A stretch of 64,000 bases of DNA from Brevibacterium ravenspurgense (lineage in GTDB: Bacteria > Actinomycetota > Actinomycetes > Actinomycetales > Brevibacteriaceae). The stretch covers positions 248,001 through 312,000 of the forward strand of contig NZ_LQQC01000010.1 of the NCBI RefSeq assembly GCF_001584615.1, given 5' to 3'. Shown piece after piece: positions 48,848 through 58,630 of this stretch. Position 1 is the stretch's first letter, and every line of letters starts with the position of its first letter. The notes beneath the pieces are model-generated. The model was given only the letters and a program-made list of their open reading frames with translations. It was not told where the DNA came from and did no database searches. The position numbers and the translations under genes were made by a program.

Positions 48848-50512
48848 TTACAGCTTGGTGTGCTTGTCTTCGCGTCCTTCGCGACGATCAGCAGTGATCT
48901 TGCGGAATGCCTTGCGGACACGCGACTGTTCTTCGCGTTCTGCCTTCAGACGAGCGTATTCCTCGTCGATCTGCTGCTGTGTCGGTTCGTGGTCGCGCAG
49001 ACCCACCTGCAGGTCTTCCGGGATCTCGTCGAGGGTGCCGGCCTTGACGCGGGCTCGGTAGACCCAGATTTCCTTCTTAGCCCTGCGTGCCAGGAAGTAG
49101 ATGCCCAGGAGGTTCGGGAAGGCCATGATGAACAGCGTGGCGTCGGAAATGCCGACAACGCTTTCCAGGGTCATAGCCGAACCGATGACGACTGCGAGGA
49201 TCCACACGATGTGGAAGGCGAGGACGGCAGCACGGCTCTTCTTGGTGAGGAACCCGATCGCAACCTCGCCGTAGTAGGCGTAGGACAGCACTGTCGAGAA
49301 GCCGAACAGAACGGCAGCAACGGTGACGAAGATCGGGAACCACGAGGTGACAGTGGCGAATGCCTCGGTGGTCAGGACGATGCCGTCGCCGCTGGCGTCA
49401 CCCTGGTAGACACCGGTGACGGTGATGGCCAGACCGGTCAGGGTGCAGATGACGACGGAGTCGACGAACGGCTCCCACAGGGCGGTGAAGCCCTCAGTTG
49501 CGGGGTGGCGAGTCTTGACTGCTGCGTGGGCCATACCTGCGGTACCAACACCACCGACGTTCGAGAACAGAGCTCGCTGAATACCGACGATTGCGACACC
49601 CACGATACCGCCGGTCACACCTTCACCCGTGAATGCGCCGGTGAAGATGGCGCCGACAGCGCCCGGCAGGTACTGCACGTTGATGACGAGGATGATGAGG
49701 ACACATGCTACGTACATGACACCCATGAGCGGGGTGATAGCCGAAGTCCACTGTGCGATGCGGCTGATGCCGCCGAGGATCACAATACCGGCGAGGATCG
49801 CCATGATGAGGCCGATGATCCACAGGCGACCGGCGAAGAACGATTCCTCGCCGCCGGTGGCGTTCTGTACGAGCATGGCGACCTGGTTGGCCTGGAACAG
49901 GTTGCCTGCGCCGAACACGCCGACGAGGGTTGCGATGGCGTAGAAGTAGCCGAGGAAGGAACCGAAGCCCGGCATGCCCTTTTCGCGCAGACCGTTGCGC
50001 AGGTAGTACATGGGGCCGCCGATGACTTCGCCCTTGTCATCGACTTCGCGGTATTTAACACCAAGGGTTGCTTCGACCATCTTCATAGTCATGGCGAGGA
50101 AGCCGAAGATGATGATCCACAGGACAGCGCCCGGACCGCCGATCGTAATGGCGACAGCCACACCGGCAATGTTGCCGAGCCCTACCGTACCGGAGAGTTC
50201 GGTGGCAAGAGCCTGGAACGATGACACCTGGCCGGGGTCCGTCTTTCGGGTCAGGCGGCCCTGAACCACCTTGTAGGAGTACTTCAGGCCGGTGAACGGC
50301 TGGAACCGGAAGTAGACGGTCAGGAAGATAGCGCCGGCCATAAGCCAGACGACGATGAGCGGAATCTCGACGCCGCCGACACTCGGCGCGTAGAAGACCA
50401 CCTTGTTGAGCCAGTCTGAGAACGGTCCCAGAATGCTCTGAATGGTCGCGTCGACGGACTCGAGTGACGAGCCCTCTTGTGCCAGGAAATCTGGTCGTGA
50501 GCCAGAGATCAT
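48848..50512 (-). CDS. Alanine/glycine:cation symporter (AGCS family)
   Basis: AGCS proteins import alanine or glycine with Na+ or H+. I take ATG 50512 (MISGSRPDFLAQEG) because GGAGAGATT lies directly upstream; a longer ATG at 50536 has no such site. The 554-residue protein has about 11 membrane segments and the family signature ELSGTVGLGNIAGVAVAITIGGPGAVLW near 100-127 of the shorter form (given in part), MKMVEATLGVKYRE, and GGPMYYLRNGL. A long charged cytoplasmic C-terminus (from about 480) is unusual in length. A palindrome and a -10 element lie upstream. It is on the same strand as pgi but separately promoted. Confidence 0.92.
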   Translation of the reverse strand: MISGSRPDFLAQEGSSLESVDATIQSILGPFSDWLNKVVFYAPSVGGVEIPLIVVWLMAGAIFLTVYFRFQPFTGLKYSYKVVQGRLTRKTDPGQVSSFQALATELSGTVGLGNIAGVAVAITIGGPGAVLWIIIFGFLAMTMKMVEATLGVKYREVDDKGEVIGGPMYYLRNGLREKGMPGFGSFLGYFYAIATLVGVFGAGNLFQANQVAMLVQNATGGEESFFAGRLWIIGLIMAILAGIVILGGISRIAQWTSAITPLMGVMYVACVLIILVINVQYLPGAVGAIFTGAFTGEGVTGGIVGVAIVGIQRALFSNVGGVGTAGMAHAAVKTRHPATEGFTALWEPFVDSVVICTLTGLAITVTGVYQGDASGDGIVLTTEAFATVTSWFPIFVTVAAVLFGFSTVLSYAYYGEVAIGFLTKKSRAAVLAFHIVWILAVVIGSAMTLESVVGISDATLFIMAFPNLLGIYFLARRAKKEIWVYRARVKAGTLDEIPEDLQVGLRDHEPTQQQIDEEYARLKAEREEQSRVRKAFRKITADRREGREDKHTKL

Positions 50513-50544
50513 AATCTCTCCGAAGTTCGGGTACATGGTCTCAG

Positions 50545-50558
50545 CTGTGAATTCACAG
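50545..50558. promoter_or_regulatory. Palindromic operator candidate upstream of the AGCS symporter
   Basis: CTGTGAATTCACAG is a perfect 14-bp palindrome between the likely TSS and the start codon, followed by a second dyad, CACAG-AGTCA-CTGTG. The TGTGA/TCACA half-sites resemble those of CRP- or GntR-type regulators, but the spacing (2 bp) does not fit CRP. Confidence 0.5.
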
Positions 50559-50585
50559 AGTCACTGTGATCCACGCCATGAACTC

Positions 50586-50591
50586 ACCTTA
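50586..50591 (-). promoter_or_regulatory. Putative -10 element (TAAGGT) of the AGCS symporter gene
   Basis: TAAGGT on the minus strand, with TTGTGC (50611-50616) 19 bp upstream as a poor -35. It predicts a leader of about 65-70 nt that contains the palindrome. Confidence 0.4.
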
Positions 50592-50643
50592 GGGGAAATG
50601 CTGAGAGAATGCACAAGTTCCGACCAGGAAGGTTCTGATTCCG

Positions 50644-52251
50644 TTATATTTCCAGGCCTAGAGACCGGCCGAGCTGCTCCCAGCCGTCAGTCCGCAAGTG
50701 TAGGCGAATCACGGGACGTTCGGCACGCCGGAGTGCGTCTGCGTCGCCATCGGCTTGGGCTCGGAGAAGCTGTGCAAACGTACAGTCCTTGCCCGGAACG
50801 GGAAGGTCATCTCCGACACGGTCAGCCGTGATCTGGATGAACGCACCGTTATTGCGTCCGCCCTTGTGGTACTGGCCCGTGGAATGCAGGTACGCGGGGC
50901 CGTAGCCGAATGTTGTCACAACACCGGTCAGACGGAAAACTGCTTCGCGAAGAGCGCCGATCGCAGCAAAGCGGTCCGGATCGACGAAAGCCTGGATGGC
51001 CAGATAGCCGAACTCCGGCACTGCATCGGTCAATGCGCGAACGGCACCGCTGATGCTGCGCACGCTGCCCAGTGTGTGTTCATCACCGTAGACGTCGATG
51101 TTTTCATAGCTGAAGACCAGATCCATGCTCTGCACGGATTCCGGATCGGCAAGCGCTGCGCGGGCAGAGACTTTAGCTGATTCGACGTCAGGCTGGTCGA
51201 AAGGGTCAACAGCCGTCGAGAAGGCAAGGAGGGCGGTTGTGAACTCCCACAGGTAGAGTGCGCCGCCCAGCGAACCCGAGACCGCGCCGAAATGACCAGA
51301 CACGGGGGCTGGCGGTTCCGTGTATTCAGCGCCGCTCGAGGCCAGCACGACAGTGCTGACATCCGGGCCGGCATTCTGAATGAGTTCCGAGGCCGGATCT
51401 TCAACCGCGATCGGCAGCAGACCCCTGCCGTTTTTGCCGAGTGATTCGCCGATGAGCTGCTCAATCCACGCGCCCAGACCAACACCTGTCTGATCGGCAA
51501 GGACGAGCTTGTCAACATCGCGGGCATGCGCACTGGAAAGGAACGCTGCCAGTTCCATTGCCGGGTTGTCTTCGTCGCCAGCGAGGACAGCTGCGCACTT
51601 TGCGGCTGAATCCACCAGTGAACGCGGATCACCGCCGGCAAGAACCGCCGGCACAAGTCCAAAGGCCGTAAAGGCCGAATAGCGTCCCCCGACATCGGCG
51701 GGAGCCGTGAATACCGCGGCAAAGCGCGCAGCGTCATCGAGTTCCGAACCTGCGTCGGTGATTGCGACAAGGCGCTCAGCCGCATCGAGCCCAGCGTCGG
51801 CACAAGCCGCCTCAAAGGCAGCCAAGTGTGACCGGGTTTCGACGGTTGTGCCGGACTTCGAGGCGACAATGAGCCCCGTGTGCTTGAGATCATCGCCGAA
51901 AGCTCGGCGCACAGCGGCTGGTGCGGTGCTTGTCAGGAAGGTGAGCTCCACCTCGAGAGCCTTGGCGATAACAGCCGCACCCAGTGACGATCCTCCCATA
52001 CCGGACAGGACGAAACGGTGCACGCCTCGCTTGGCGAGTTCGTGTCGCAGCTCTTCTGCGCGGGCGATCTCCGGGTGATCTGAAGCGGGCAGGTCAACCC
52101 AGCCCAGACGGTTCTCTGCGGTCTGTGCGCTGGAATCGCCCCATAGGTGCGCGTCACGCGCGGCGAGGCGCGACGCGGCGCGAGCTTCCGTGAGGATCGC
52201 GAGTTCGTGTTCGTAGGATTCAGCGGAGGCGGGGGAGAGGACGACCTTCAT
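50644..52251 (-). CDS. pgi: Glucose-6-phosphate isomerase
   Basis: Pgi interconverts glucose 6-phosphate and fructose 6-phosphate. The 535-residue protein has the sugar isomerase (SIS) fold of the divergent type often found beside or fused to transaldolase: [19 protein letters not shown] near 83-101, [19 protein letters not shown] near 128-146, [19 protein letters not shown], and late in the protein [14 protein letters not shown]. The ATG overlaps the transaldolase stop (ATGA). In the tkt-tal-pgi order it stands where zwf-opcA follows tal in mycobacteria. Confidence 0.93.
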   Translation of the reverse strand: MKVVLSPASAESYEHELAILTEARAASRLAARDAHLWGDSSAQTAENRLGWVDLPASDHPEIARAEELRHELAKRGVHRFVLSGMGGSSLGAAVIAKALEVELTFLTSTAPAAVRRAFGDDLKHTGLIVASKSGTTVETRSHLAAFEAACADAGLDAAERLVAITDAGSELDDAARFAAVFTAPADVGGRYSAFTAFGLVPAVLAGGDPRSLVDSAAKCAAVLAGDEDNPAMELAAFLSSAHARDVDKLVLADQTGVGLGAWIEQLIGESLGKNGRGLLPIAVEDPASELIQNAGPDVSTVVLASSGAEYTEPPAPVSGHFGAVSGSLGGALYLWEFTTALLAFSTAVDPFDQPDVESAKVSARAALADPESVQSMDLVFSYENIDVYGDEHTLGSVRSISGAVRALTDAVPEFGYLAIQAFVDPDRFAAIGALREAVFRLTGVVTTFGYGPAYLHSTGQYHKGGRNNGAFIQITADRVGDDLPVPGKDCTFAQLLRAQADGDADALRRAERPVIRLHLRTDGWEQLGRSLGLEI

Positions 52252-53339
52252 CGCAGACCCTCCTCGACCGTCTGCACGAGCTCAGCCCAGCTGTCGTCGA
52301 ACTTCTGCAGGCCCTCTTCTTCCAGAACCCGCATAACGTCGGCGTAGTCAATGCCCGCAGCGGCCAAAGCGTCAAGAACGCTGCTGGCTTCGGCAGCAGT
52401 GCCGGTGACGGTGTCGCCCTTGTCCTCGCCGTGATCGGCGTAGGCGCGCAGGGTCTTCTCCGGCATAGTGTTGACCGTTCCCGGGGCCGTGAGCTCTTCA
52501 ACATAGAGCGTGTCGCGGTACTCGGGGTTCTTCGTGCCGGTCGAGGCCCACAGCGGACGCTGGCGGTTGGCACCGGCTGCTTCGAGCACAGCGAACCGCT
52601 CCGAGCTGAACTGCTCTTCGGCAATGCGGTAGGCGGCACGGCAGTTGGCGATGCCGGCTTTGCCGCGCAGCGCCATAGCCGCGTCGGTCCCGATGTTCTC
52701 CAGCCGCTTGTCCACCTCGGTGTCTACGCGAGAGACGAAAATCGAGGCGACCGAGTGGATGGTGCTCAGGTCGTGGCCTGCTTCTCGCGCCCTCTCAAGG
52801 CCGTTGATGTAGGCCTCAACCACCCGGCGGTAGCGATCGAGCGAGAAGATCAGCGTGACATTGACGCTGATGCCCTCAGCCGTGACCGCGGTGATGGCCC
52901 GCAGGCCCTCGGGGGTTGCTGGGATTTTGATCATGACGCCGGGCCGGTCGATCATGCGGTGCAGCTTGCGCGCGCATTCAGCTGTGCCCTCGGCATCGTG
53001 AGCGAGCGTCGGCGGCACCTCAATCGACACGCGACCGTCACGACCACCCGTTGCGTCATAGACCGGCTCGAGGATGTCGCAGGCGAGCTGGACATCCCGA
53101 ACGGTCAGGGCATCAACGGCATCCTCTGTCGAGGTGCCGCTGGCCTTGAGCTCGCTCAGCTGGTCTTCGTAGCCGCTTCCTTCCGCAAGTGCGGCTGCGA
53201 AGATCGTCGGGTTCGTGGTCACACCGACGACGGAGTCTTCCGCCACGGACTTCGCGAGCGAACCGGATTCGATTCGCGTGCGCGAAAGGTCGTCAAGCCA
53301 AATGGATACGCCGTTTGTGCTCAGTGCTTCAAGGCTCAC
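52248..53339 (-). CDS. tal: Transaldolase
   Basis: Transaldolase moves a dihydroxyacetone unit between sugar phosphates in the non-oxidative pentose phosphate pathway. The 363-residue length is typical of the long actinobacterial form. Motifs: [18 protein letters not shown] near 12-29, [31 protein letters not shown], and [14 protein letters not shown] with the Schiff-base Lys near 138. GTG start overlaps the tkt stop by 4 bp (GTGA) and its own stop overlaps pgi, so the three enzymes are translationally coupled. Confidence 0.95.
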   Translation of the reverse strand: MSLEALSTNGVSIWLDDLSRTRIESGSLAKSVAEDSVVGVTTNPTIFAAALAEGSGYEDQLSELKASGTSTEDAVDALTVRDVQLACDILEPVYDATGGRDGRVSIEVPPTLAHDAEGTAECARKLHRMIDRPGVMIKIPATPEGLRAITAVTAEGISVNVTLIFSLDRYRRVVEAYINGLERAREAGHDLSTIHSVASIFVSRVDTEVDKRLENIGTDAAMALRGKAGIANCRAAYRIAEEQFSSERFAVLEAAGANRQRPLWASTGTKNPEYRDTLYVEELTAPGTVNTMPEKTLRAYADHGEDKGDTVTGTAAEASSVLDALAAAGIDYADVMRVLEEEGLQKFDDSWAELVQTVEEGLR

Positions 53340-55417
53340 TGTTCCCCCTTGGCCGCGCGGATGGATTCGCGGGCGGCGGCGACAACAGCGTCGGCGGTGA
53401 TGCCGAATTCCTGGTAGAGGCGCTTGTAGTCGGCGGATGCGCCGAAGTGTTCGAGTGACACGGCTCGTCCGTCCGTTCCGAGGTAGCGGTGCCAGCTCAT
53501 GGCCGAACCGGCTTCAACCGAAACGCGTGCGCGGATGTGTGATGGCAGAACGCTGTCGCGGTAGTCGGAAGGCTGTGCGTCGAACCATTCGTGGCTGGGC
53601 ATCGAAACGACGCGCACTGCCGTGCCGTCGTGGCGCAGCTGCTGGGCTGCTTCGAGCGCCAGCTGCACTTCCGAACCGGTAGCCATCAGGATGACTTCAG
53701 CGTCAGCGTCGTCGGAAAGCACGTAGGCGCCCTTGGCGGTGTTCTCGGCACCTGCCAGTTCCGTGCGGTCGAACACCGGCAGGTTCTGCCGTGACAGCAC
53801 GAGGCCGGATGGTCCGTCGGTGCGTTCGAGGATCTTCAGCCACGCGAACACTGTTTCGTTGGCGTCTGCGGGGCGGACAACGTCGAGCCCGGGGATGGCG
53901 CGCAGGGAGCTGAGGTGCTCAACCGGCTGGTGGGTTGGTCCGTCTTCGCCCAGGCCGATGGAGTCGTGCGTCCACACGAACACGTTCGGCAGGTTCTGCA
54001 GAGCTGCCAGGCGAACGGCAGCGCGCTGGTAGTCGGAGAACACGAGGAACGTGCCGGAGTAGGGGCGGGTGGGACCGTGCAGGGCAATGCCGTTGCAGAT
54101 GAGGCCCGCTGCGAACTCACGAACGCCGAAGTGCAGGTTGCGGCCGTATTCATTGCCGCTGAACATGTCGGAAGAGCGGTCTTCCGGCAGGAAGGACGGG
54201 TCGGCCTTGATGAGGGTGTTGTTCGAGCCCGCGAGGTCGGAGGATCCACCCCAAAGTTCGGGCATTGCCGCACCGAGCGCCTGCAGGACCTGACCCGAGG
54301 CTGCGCGGGTGGCGATGCCCTTGTCGTCGGCGTCGAAAGTCGGCAGGGTGTCTGCAAGACCTTCGGGGAGTTCGCGAGCCTGCAGACGGTCAAACAGTTC
54401 GGCGGCTTCCGGATTGGCCGTGCGCCACTGCTGGAAGCGCTCGTCCCATTCCCGCTGTGCTTCGCGGCCGCGCTCAGCTGCCTTTCGGGTGTAGTCGAGG
54501 ACCGCTGGGGCGACCGCGAACTTCTCTTCGGGGTCGAAGCCCAGCATCTTCTTAGTCTGGGCGATTTCGTCATCGCCCAGTGCGGCGCCGTGCGAAGCAC
54601 CCGTGTTCTGGGCGTTCGGGGCGGGCCAGGCGATGATGGTCGACAGGCGGATGAACGACGGTCGGTCGTCTTCCTTGGCAGCTTCCACGGCGAGGTGGAG
54701 GGCGTCGAGGTCTTCGACGTAGGTGCCGTCTTCCTTGACCCAGGAGACGTGCTGAGTGTGCCAGCCGTATGCGGCGTAGCGCGCTTCGACGTCTTCTGTG
54801 AACGCAATCGAGGTGTCGTCTTCAATCGAGATGCGGTTGTCATCCCAGATGACGATGAGGTTGCTCAGGCGCTGTGTGCCGGCAAGCGACGATGCTTCGC
54901 CGGACACGCCTTCCTGTAGGTCTCCGTCACCGGCGATGACGAAGATGTTGTGGTCGAAAACGCTTTCGCCCTTCGGAGTCTCCGGGTCGAACAGGCCGCG
55001 TTCCCGGCGTGCTGCCATTGCCATGCCAACAGCACTGGCAATACCCGAGCCCAGCGGGCCGGTGGTGATTTCGACACCAGCAGTGTGCCCCACCTCGGGG
55101 TGGCCGGGAGTGAGCGAACCCAACTGACGCAGTTGCTTGATGTCGTCCAGTTCCAGCCCGTAGCCGGTGAGGAACAGCTGAACGTACTGCGTGAGGCTGG
55201 CGTGGCCGGCCGATAGAACGAAACGGTCGCGGCCCACCCAGTCCGGGTCGGCGGGGCTGTGGGTCATCGCGTATTGGTACAGGTAGTGCGCTGCCGGGGC
55301 GAGGCTCATCGCCGTGCCCGGGTGGCCATTGCCGGCGGCCTGAACGGCATCAGCGGCGAGAAGTCGAGCGGTGTTGACAGCAGCCTGATCTTCGGCAGAC
55401 CAGTTCAGCGGGCTCAT
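53336..55417 (-). CDS. tkt: Transketolase
   Basis: Transketolase transfers two-carbon units using thiamine diphosphate. I use ATG 55417 ([15 protein letters not shown]), preceded by AGGAGGAACCTACGC; an in-frame upstream start would add unrelated residues across the promoter. The 693 residues include [24 protein letters not shown]-type substrate loop, the TPP-binding [18 protein letters not shown] near 152-169, [23 protein letters not shown] in the second domain, and a C-terminal domain. It heads tkt-tal-pgi, the carbon-rearranging unit that works with rpe and glycolysis. Confidence 0.96.
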   Translation of the reverse strand: MSPLNWSAEDQAAVNTARLLAADAVQAAGNGHPGTAMSLAPAAHYLYQYAMTHSPADPDWVGRDRFVLSAGHASLTQYVQLFLTGYGLELDDIKQLRQLGSLTPGHPEVGHTAGVEITTGPLGSGIASAVGMAMAARRERGLFDPETPKGESVFDHNIFVIAGDGDLQEGVSGEASSLAGTQRLSNLIVIWDDNRISIEDDTSIAFTEDVEARYAAYGWHTQHVSWVKEDGTYVEDLDALHLAVEAAKEDDRPSFIRLSTIIAWPAPNAQNTGASHGAALGDDEIAQTKKMLGFDPEEKFAVAPAVLDYTRKAAERGREAQREWDERFQQWRTANPEAAELFDRLQARELPEGLADTLPTFDADDKGIATRAASGQVLQALGAAMPELWGGSSDLAGSNNTLIKADPSFLPEDRSSDMFSGNEYGRNLHFGVREFAAGLICNGIALHGPTRPYSGTFLVFSDYQRAAVRLAALQNLPNVFVWTHDSIGLGEDGPTHQPVEHLSSLRAIPGLDVVRPADANETVFAWLKILERTDGPSGLVLSRQNLPVFDRTELAGAENTAKGAYVLSDDADAEVILMATGSEVQLALEAAQQLRHDGTAVRVVSMPSHEWFDAQPSDYRDSVLPSHIRARVSVEAGSAMSWHRYLGTDGRAVSLEHFGASADYKRLYQEFGITADAVVAAARESIRAAKGEQ

Positions 55418-55452
55418 GCGTAGGTTCCTCCTGTTGACGTGCGTCCACACCA

Positions 55453-55458
55453 ACTGTA
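55453..55458 (-). promoter_or_regulatory. Putative -10 element (TACAGT) of tkt-tal-pgi
   Basis: TACAGT on the minus strand, with a leader of about 30 nt that includes AGGAGG. Confidence 0.5.
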
Positions 55459-55505
55459 ACGGGCGTGCGCACCGGGTGGGAGCTGGTATTCACAGGCACA
55501 GCAGA

Positions 55506-55511
55506 TAGAAT
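55506..55511 (+). promoter_or_regulatory. Putative -10 element (TAGAAT) of ctaB
   Basis: TAGAAT with a leader of roughly 53 nt to the GTG; divergent from the tkt promoter. Confidence 0.5.
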
Positions 55512-55570
55512 GAGCGGACGCTGGGAAAATCCAGTGAGAATCTTCGCGTCGATTAACAGGAAGTGAATGC

Positions 55571-56545
55571 GTGAGCGCTCATCAGCAGCACCAAGCAGAA
55601 CGTCCGCTGCAGCGTCTTCGGGATGAACAGCGACCGGCTGCTTCGGTTGAGAACCGCAGCCGCTTCATGGCGTTCGTTTCGCTCACCAAACCCCGCGTTA
55701 TCGAGCTTCTGCTCGTTACGACGGCGCCGGTGATGTTCCTTGCCGAACGCGGACTGCCCAACCTGTGGCTCATCATCGCCACCCTGATCGGCGGTTCGGC
55801 GGCAGCCGCATCGGCGTCTGTTTTCAACTCGATTTTCGACCGCGATATCGATGCCCGCATGGCGCGCACCGAAACCCGTCCGCTCGTCACGGGTGAAATT
55901 TCGGTGAAGGAAGCAACGATCTTCGCCTTCACGCTGGCCATCGGCTCGATCCTGTGGATGGGCGGCTTCACCAACTGGGTTGCGGCCGGTCTGACCGCCG
56001 CCGCGATCCTCCTGTACGCCGTCTTCTACACCATGATCCTCAAGCGCCGCACCACCCAGAACATCGTCTGGGGAGGCGCCGCTGGCTGCATGCCGGTTTT
56101 CATCGGCTGGTCAGCTGTCACCGGTTCGCTCGACTGGGCTCCCGTCGCGCTGTTCCTGGTGGTGTTCTTCTGGACTCCGCCGCACTACTGGCCGCTGGCC
56201 ATTAAGTACAAGGCGGACTACGAAGCTGCGGATGTTCCGATGCTTCCGAACAAGGTTCCGCCGAAGACCGTCGGCGTGCAGATGATCGGCTACACCGTGG
56301 CCATGATCGCAGCATCCCTGGCAGTTATCCCGCTGGCGCCCATGGGGCCGCTCTACGCGGTTGTCGCTCTGGGCTCCGGTGCTTGGTTCCTGTGGGAGTG
56401 CATCACCTTCCTCAAGCGCGCCAAGAAGGGTCTGAGCGGAACCCAGTTGAAGGCAATGCGCGTGTTCCACGGATCCATCACCTATCTGTCGATCCTGTTC
56501 CTGGCAGTTGCCATCGACCCGTTCCTCAACCCGTTCATCGGCTGA
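55571..56545 (+). CDS. ctaB: Protoheme IX farnesyltransferase (heme O synthase)
   Basis: CtaB farnesylates heme B to heme O, the first step to heme A for aa3-type oxidases. The 324-residue protein has about nine membrane segments and the UbiA-type acidic motif NSIFDRDIDARMARTETRPL near 80-99, plus WGGAAGCMPVFIGW and FWTPPHYWPLAIKYK(A)DY. The GTG start has AGGAAG upstream. It is divergent from tkt, a conserved actinobacterial arrangement; its partner ctaA lies 4-5 kb away beyond two exporter genes. Confidence 0.95.
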   Translation: MSAHQQHQAERPLQRLRDEQRPAASVENRSRFMAFVSLTKPRVIELLLVTTAPVMFLAERGLPNLWLIIATLIGGSAAAASASVFNSIFDRDIDARMARTETRPLVTGEISVKEATIFAFTLAIGSILWMGGFTNWVAAGLTAAAILLYAVFYTMILKRRTTQNIVWGGAAGCMPVFIGWSAVTGSLDWAPVALFLVVFFWTPPHYWPLAIKYKADYEAADVPMLPNKVPPKTVGVQMIGYTVAMIAASLAVIPLAPMGPLYAVVALGSGAWFLWECITFLKRAKKGLSGTQLKAMRVFHGSITYLSILFLAVAIDPFLNPFIG

Positions 56546-56564
56546 TGTTCTGAAAGCTGAAAGA

Positions 56565-56608
56565 GCGGGGCCGGTGAGAATCAGTTCTCACCGGCCCCGC
56601 GTTTTTCT
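56565..56608 (+). terminator. Terminator after ctaB
   Basis: A perfect 16-bp stem (56565-56580 with 56585-56600) followed by GTTTTTCT. The remaining 130 bp up to the next stop contain nothing I recognise. Confidence 0.92.
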
Positions 56609-56743
56609 GTCTGCTGTTGGTGGGCTCTGTTGACGAGGATGGCGGCCGGTGTTCAGGAGACTGCTGTGAAAGCAAGGGTGCTCACGCCGCTATCCGAGTA
56701 GTGCGCTTCGCGCTGCGATCTTTGACGGACCCACTCCTGAGCC

Positions 56744-58630
56744 TCAGTCTTCCTCAAAACCTGCCGCGTGCAGTGATGCGTAGAGGCCGCCAGAGGCAAT
56801 GAGTTCGGCATGCGATCCCTGTTCGACAATCCGACCTTTGTTCATGACGACGATGACATCGGCATTGCGGATGGTCGACAGACGGTGGGCGATGACGAAG
56901 CTCGTCCGTCCGGCCTGCAGGCGGTTCATTGCCTCCTGCACGAGCACCTCTGTTCGGGTGTCGACGTTCGAGGTCGCCTCGTCGAGGATGAGGATCGTCG
57001 GCTCGGAGGCGAAGGCGCGCGCAATCGTGATGAGCTGGCGCTCACCGGCCGATATGTTGTCCGCCGTCTCCGTGATGACAGAGTCCAGCCCGTCGGGGAG
57101 GTGCTTGGCGAAGCGATCGACATAGGCGGCCTCGGCCGCAGCCTCGATGGCCTGCCGGTCGGCGTTCTCGTTGCCGTATGCGATGTTGTCCCGAATGCTT
57201 CCCTCGAACAGCCAGGTGTCCTGCAGGACCATTCCGATCGGCCGGCGCAGATCCGTCCGGCTCATATCGCGCACATCCCGGCCGTCGATGCGGATGGCTC
57301 CGGAGTCGACGTCGTAGAAGCGCATGAGCAGGTTGACGACCGTCGTCTTGCCTGCGCCGGTGGGCCCCACGACGGCGATCGTCTGGCCCGGCTCGGCGGT
57401 GAGGGAGAGGCCCTTGATGAGCTCCGCCTCGGGATCATAGGAGAAGTCGACCTCATCGAACTCGACCCGACCGGCGGTCGGGGAGAACGGCTCGGCATCG
57501 GCGTTCGGGGTCTCCTCGGGTGCGTCGAGCAGCTCGTAGACGCGTTCGGCGCTGGCGGCCGCCGACTGCAGCCGCGAGGCCATGCCGCCCAGCTGCCCGA
57601 AGGTCTGGGAGAACTGGCGGGAGTACCAGACGAACGCCTGCACGACGCCGAGCGTGAGGGCCCCTCCGGCCACGAGGGCCGCGCCGAGGATGGCAGTGGC
57701 CACGAAGACGAGGTTCGACACGAAGAGCATCGCCGGCATCATCGAGCCCGACAGGATCTGGGCGCGCACACTGGAGGAGTAGACGTCCGCGTTCATCTTC
57801 TCGAACTCCTCGCGGGCAGTCGGAAGGCCGCCGTGGACGCGCAGCAGCGACAGGCCGGAGATCGACTCCTCGACATGCGCGTTGAGCTCGCCGGTCGTGG
57901 TCCACTGCTTCTTGAACTGCCTCTGGCTGGGCACGCCGACTAGGGCGAAGATGATCGCCGTCAGCGGGATCGCGGCAATCGCAACGAGCGCCAGCTGCCA
58001 GGACAGGGTGAACATGACGGCGAGCACGCCGACGAAGGTGATGACGCTCGTGATGATCTGCTGCAGGTTCTCATTGGCGACCTGCGTGAGATTGTCGAGG
58101 TCGTTGTTGAGCCTGGAGAGGACATCGCCGCGGCGCTGGCGGTCCGAGTACGACAGGGGCACGCGGTGGAGCTTCGCCTCGACGCGCGTGCGCATGCCGC
58201 TCATGACGGTGTTGACCACGCCGATGCTCACGCGCCCGCCGATGTAGGTGAACAGCGACGACAGCGCGTAGACGGCCACGCCCAGCATGACGAGCCGGCC
58301 GATGAGGCCGAAGTCCATGCCGGCGCCGGGCACGACGTCCATCGTGTCGAGGACGGCCGCGAGATCGGACTGCCCGCCGGCCTGGAGCTCCGCGGCGGCC
58401 TCCGCCGTCGACTGTCCGGGCGAGGTCTTCGACGACAGATAGCCGGCGAACACGGCATCGGTCGCCAGGCCGAAGACATACGGCGCGGCGATCGTGAGCA
58501 CCGTTCCGATGAACAGCGTGATGACGGTGATGACCATCTGGCCGCGGTGGGCGCCGAATTCGCCGATCACGCGGCGGACGGTCTTCCAGAAGTGCGTCGA
58601 CTTCTCGTTCGGCGGACGCTCATCGCTCAT
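56744..58630 (-). CDS. ABC exporter half-transporter (second of a pair)
   Basis: A 628-residue fused membrane-ATPase protein of the multidrug exporter type. Membrane domain about 25-370 with six helices; the nucleotide-binding domain has Walker A GPTGAGKTT near 423, a variant signature ISAGERQLITIARA in place of LSGGQ, and Walker B ILILDEATSNVD. The partner upstream overlaps it by 11 bp, suggesting a heterodimer. A hydrophilic segment near 75-100 extends the first periplasmic loop. The middle of the gene is much richer in G+C than its neighbours (48 of 60 bases at 57541-57600). Substrate unknown. Confidence 0.9.
   Translation of the reverse strand: MSDERPPNEKSTHFWKTVRRVIGEFGAHRGQMVITVITLFIGTVLTIAAPYVFGLATDAVFAGYLSSKTSPGQSTAEAAAELQAGGQSDLAAVLDTMDVVPGAGMDFGLIGRLVMLGVAVYALSSLFTYIGGRVSIGVVNTVMSGMRTRVEAKLHRVPLSYSDRQRRGDVLSRLNNDLDNLTQVANENLQQIITSVITFVGVLAVMFTLSWQLALVAIAAIPLTAIIFALVGVPSQRQFKKQWTTTGELNAHVEESISGLSLLRVHGGLPTAREEFEKMNADVYSSSVRAQILSGSMMPAMLFVSNLVFVATAILGAALVAGGALTLGVVQAFVWYSRQFSQTFGQLGGMASRLQSAAASAERVYELLDAPEETPNADAEPFSPTAGRVEFDEVDFSYDPEAELIKGLSLTAEPGQTIAVVGPTGAGKTTVVNLLMRFYDVDSGAIRIDGRDVRDMSRTDLRRPIGMVLQDTWLFEGSIRDNIAYGNENADRQAIEAAAEAAYVDRFAKHLPDGLDSVITETADNISAGERQLITIARAFASEPTILILDEATSNVDTRTEVLVQEAMNRLQAGRTSFVIAHRLSTIRNADVIVVMNKGRIVEQGSHAELIASGGLYASLHAAGFEED

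Noticed and set aside
48692-50224. Plus-strand 510-codon frame opposite the AGCS symporter
   Set aside because: Its Asp/Glu/His-rich sequence is the shadow of hydrophobic symporter codons, and the symporter signature is unambiguous on the other strand.
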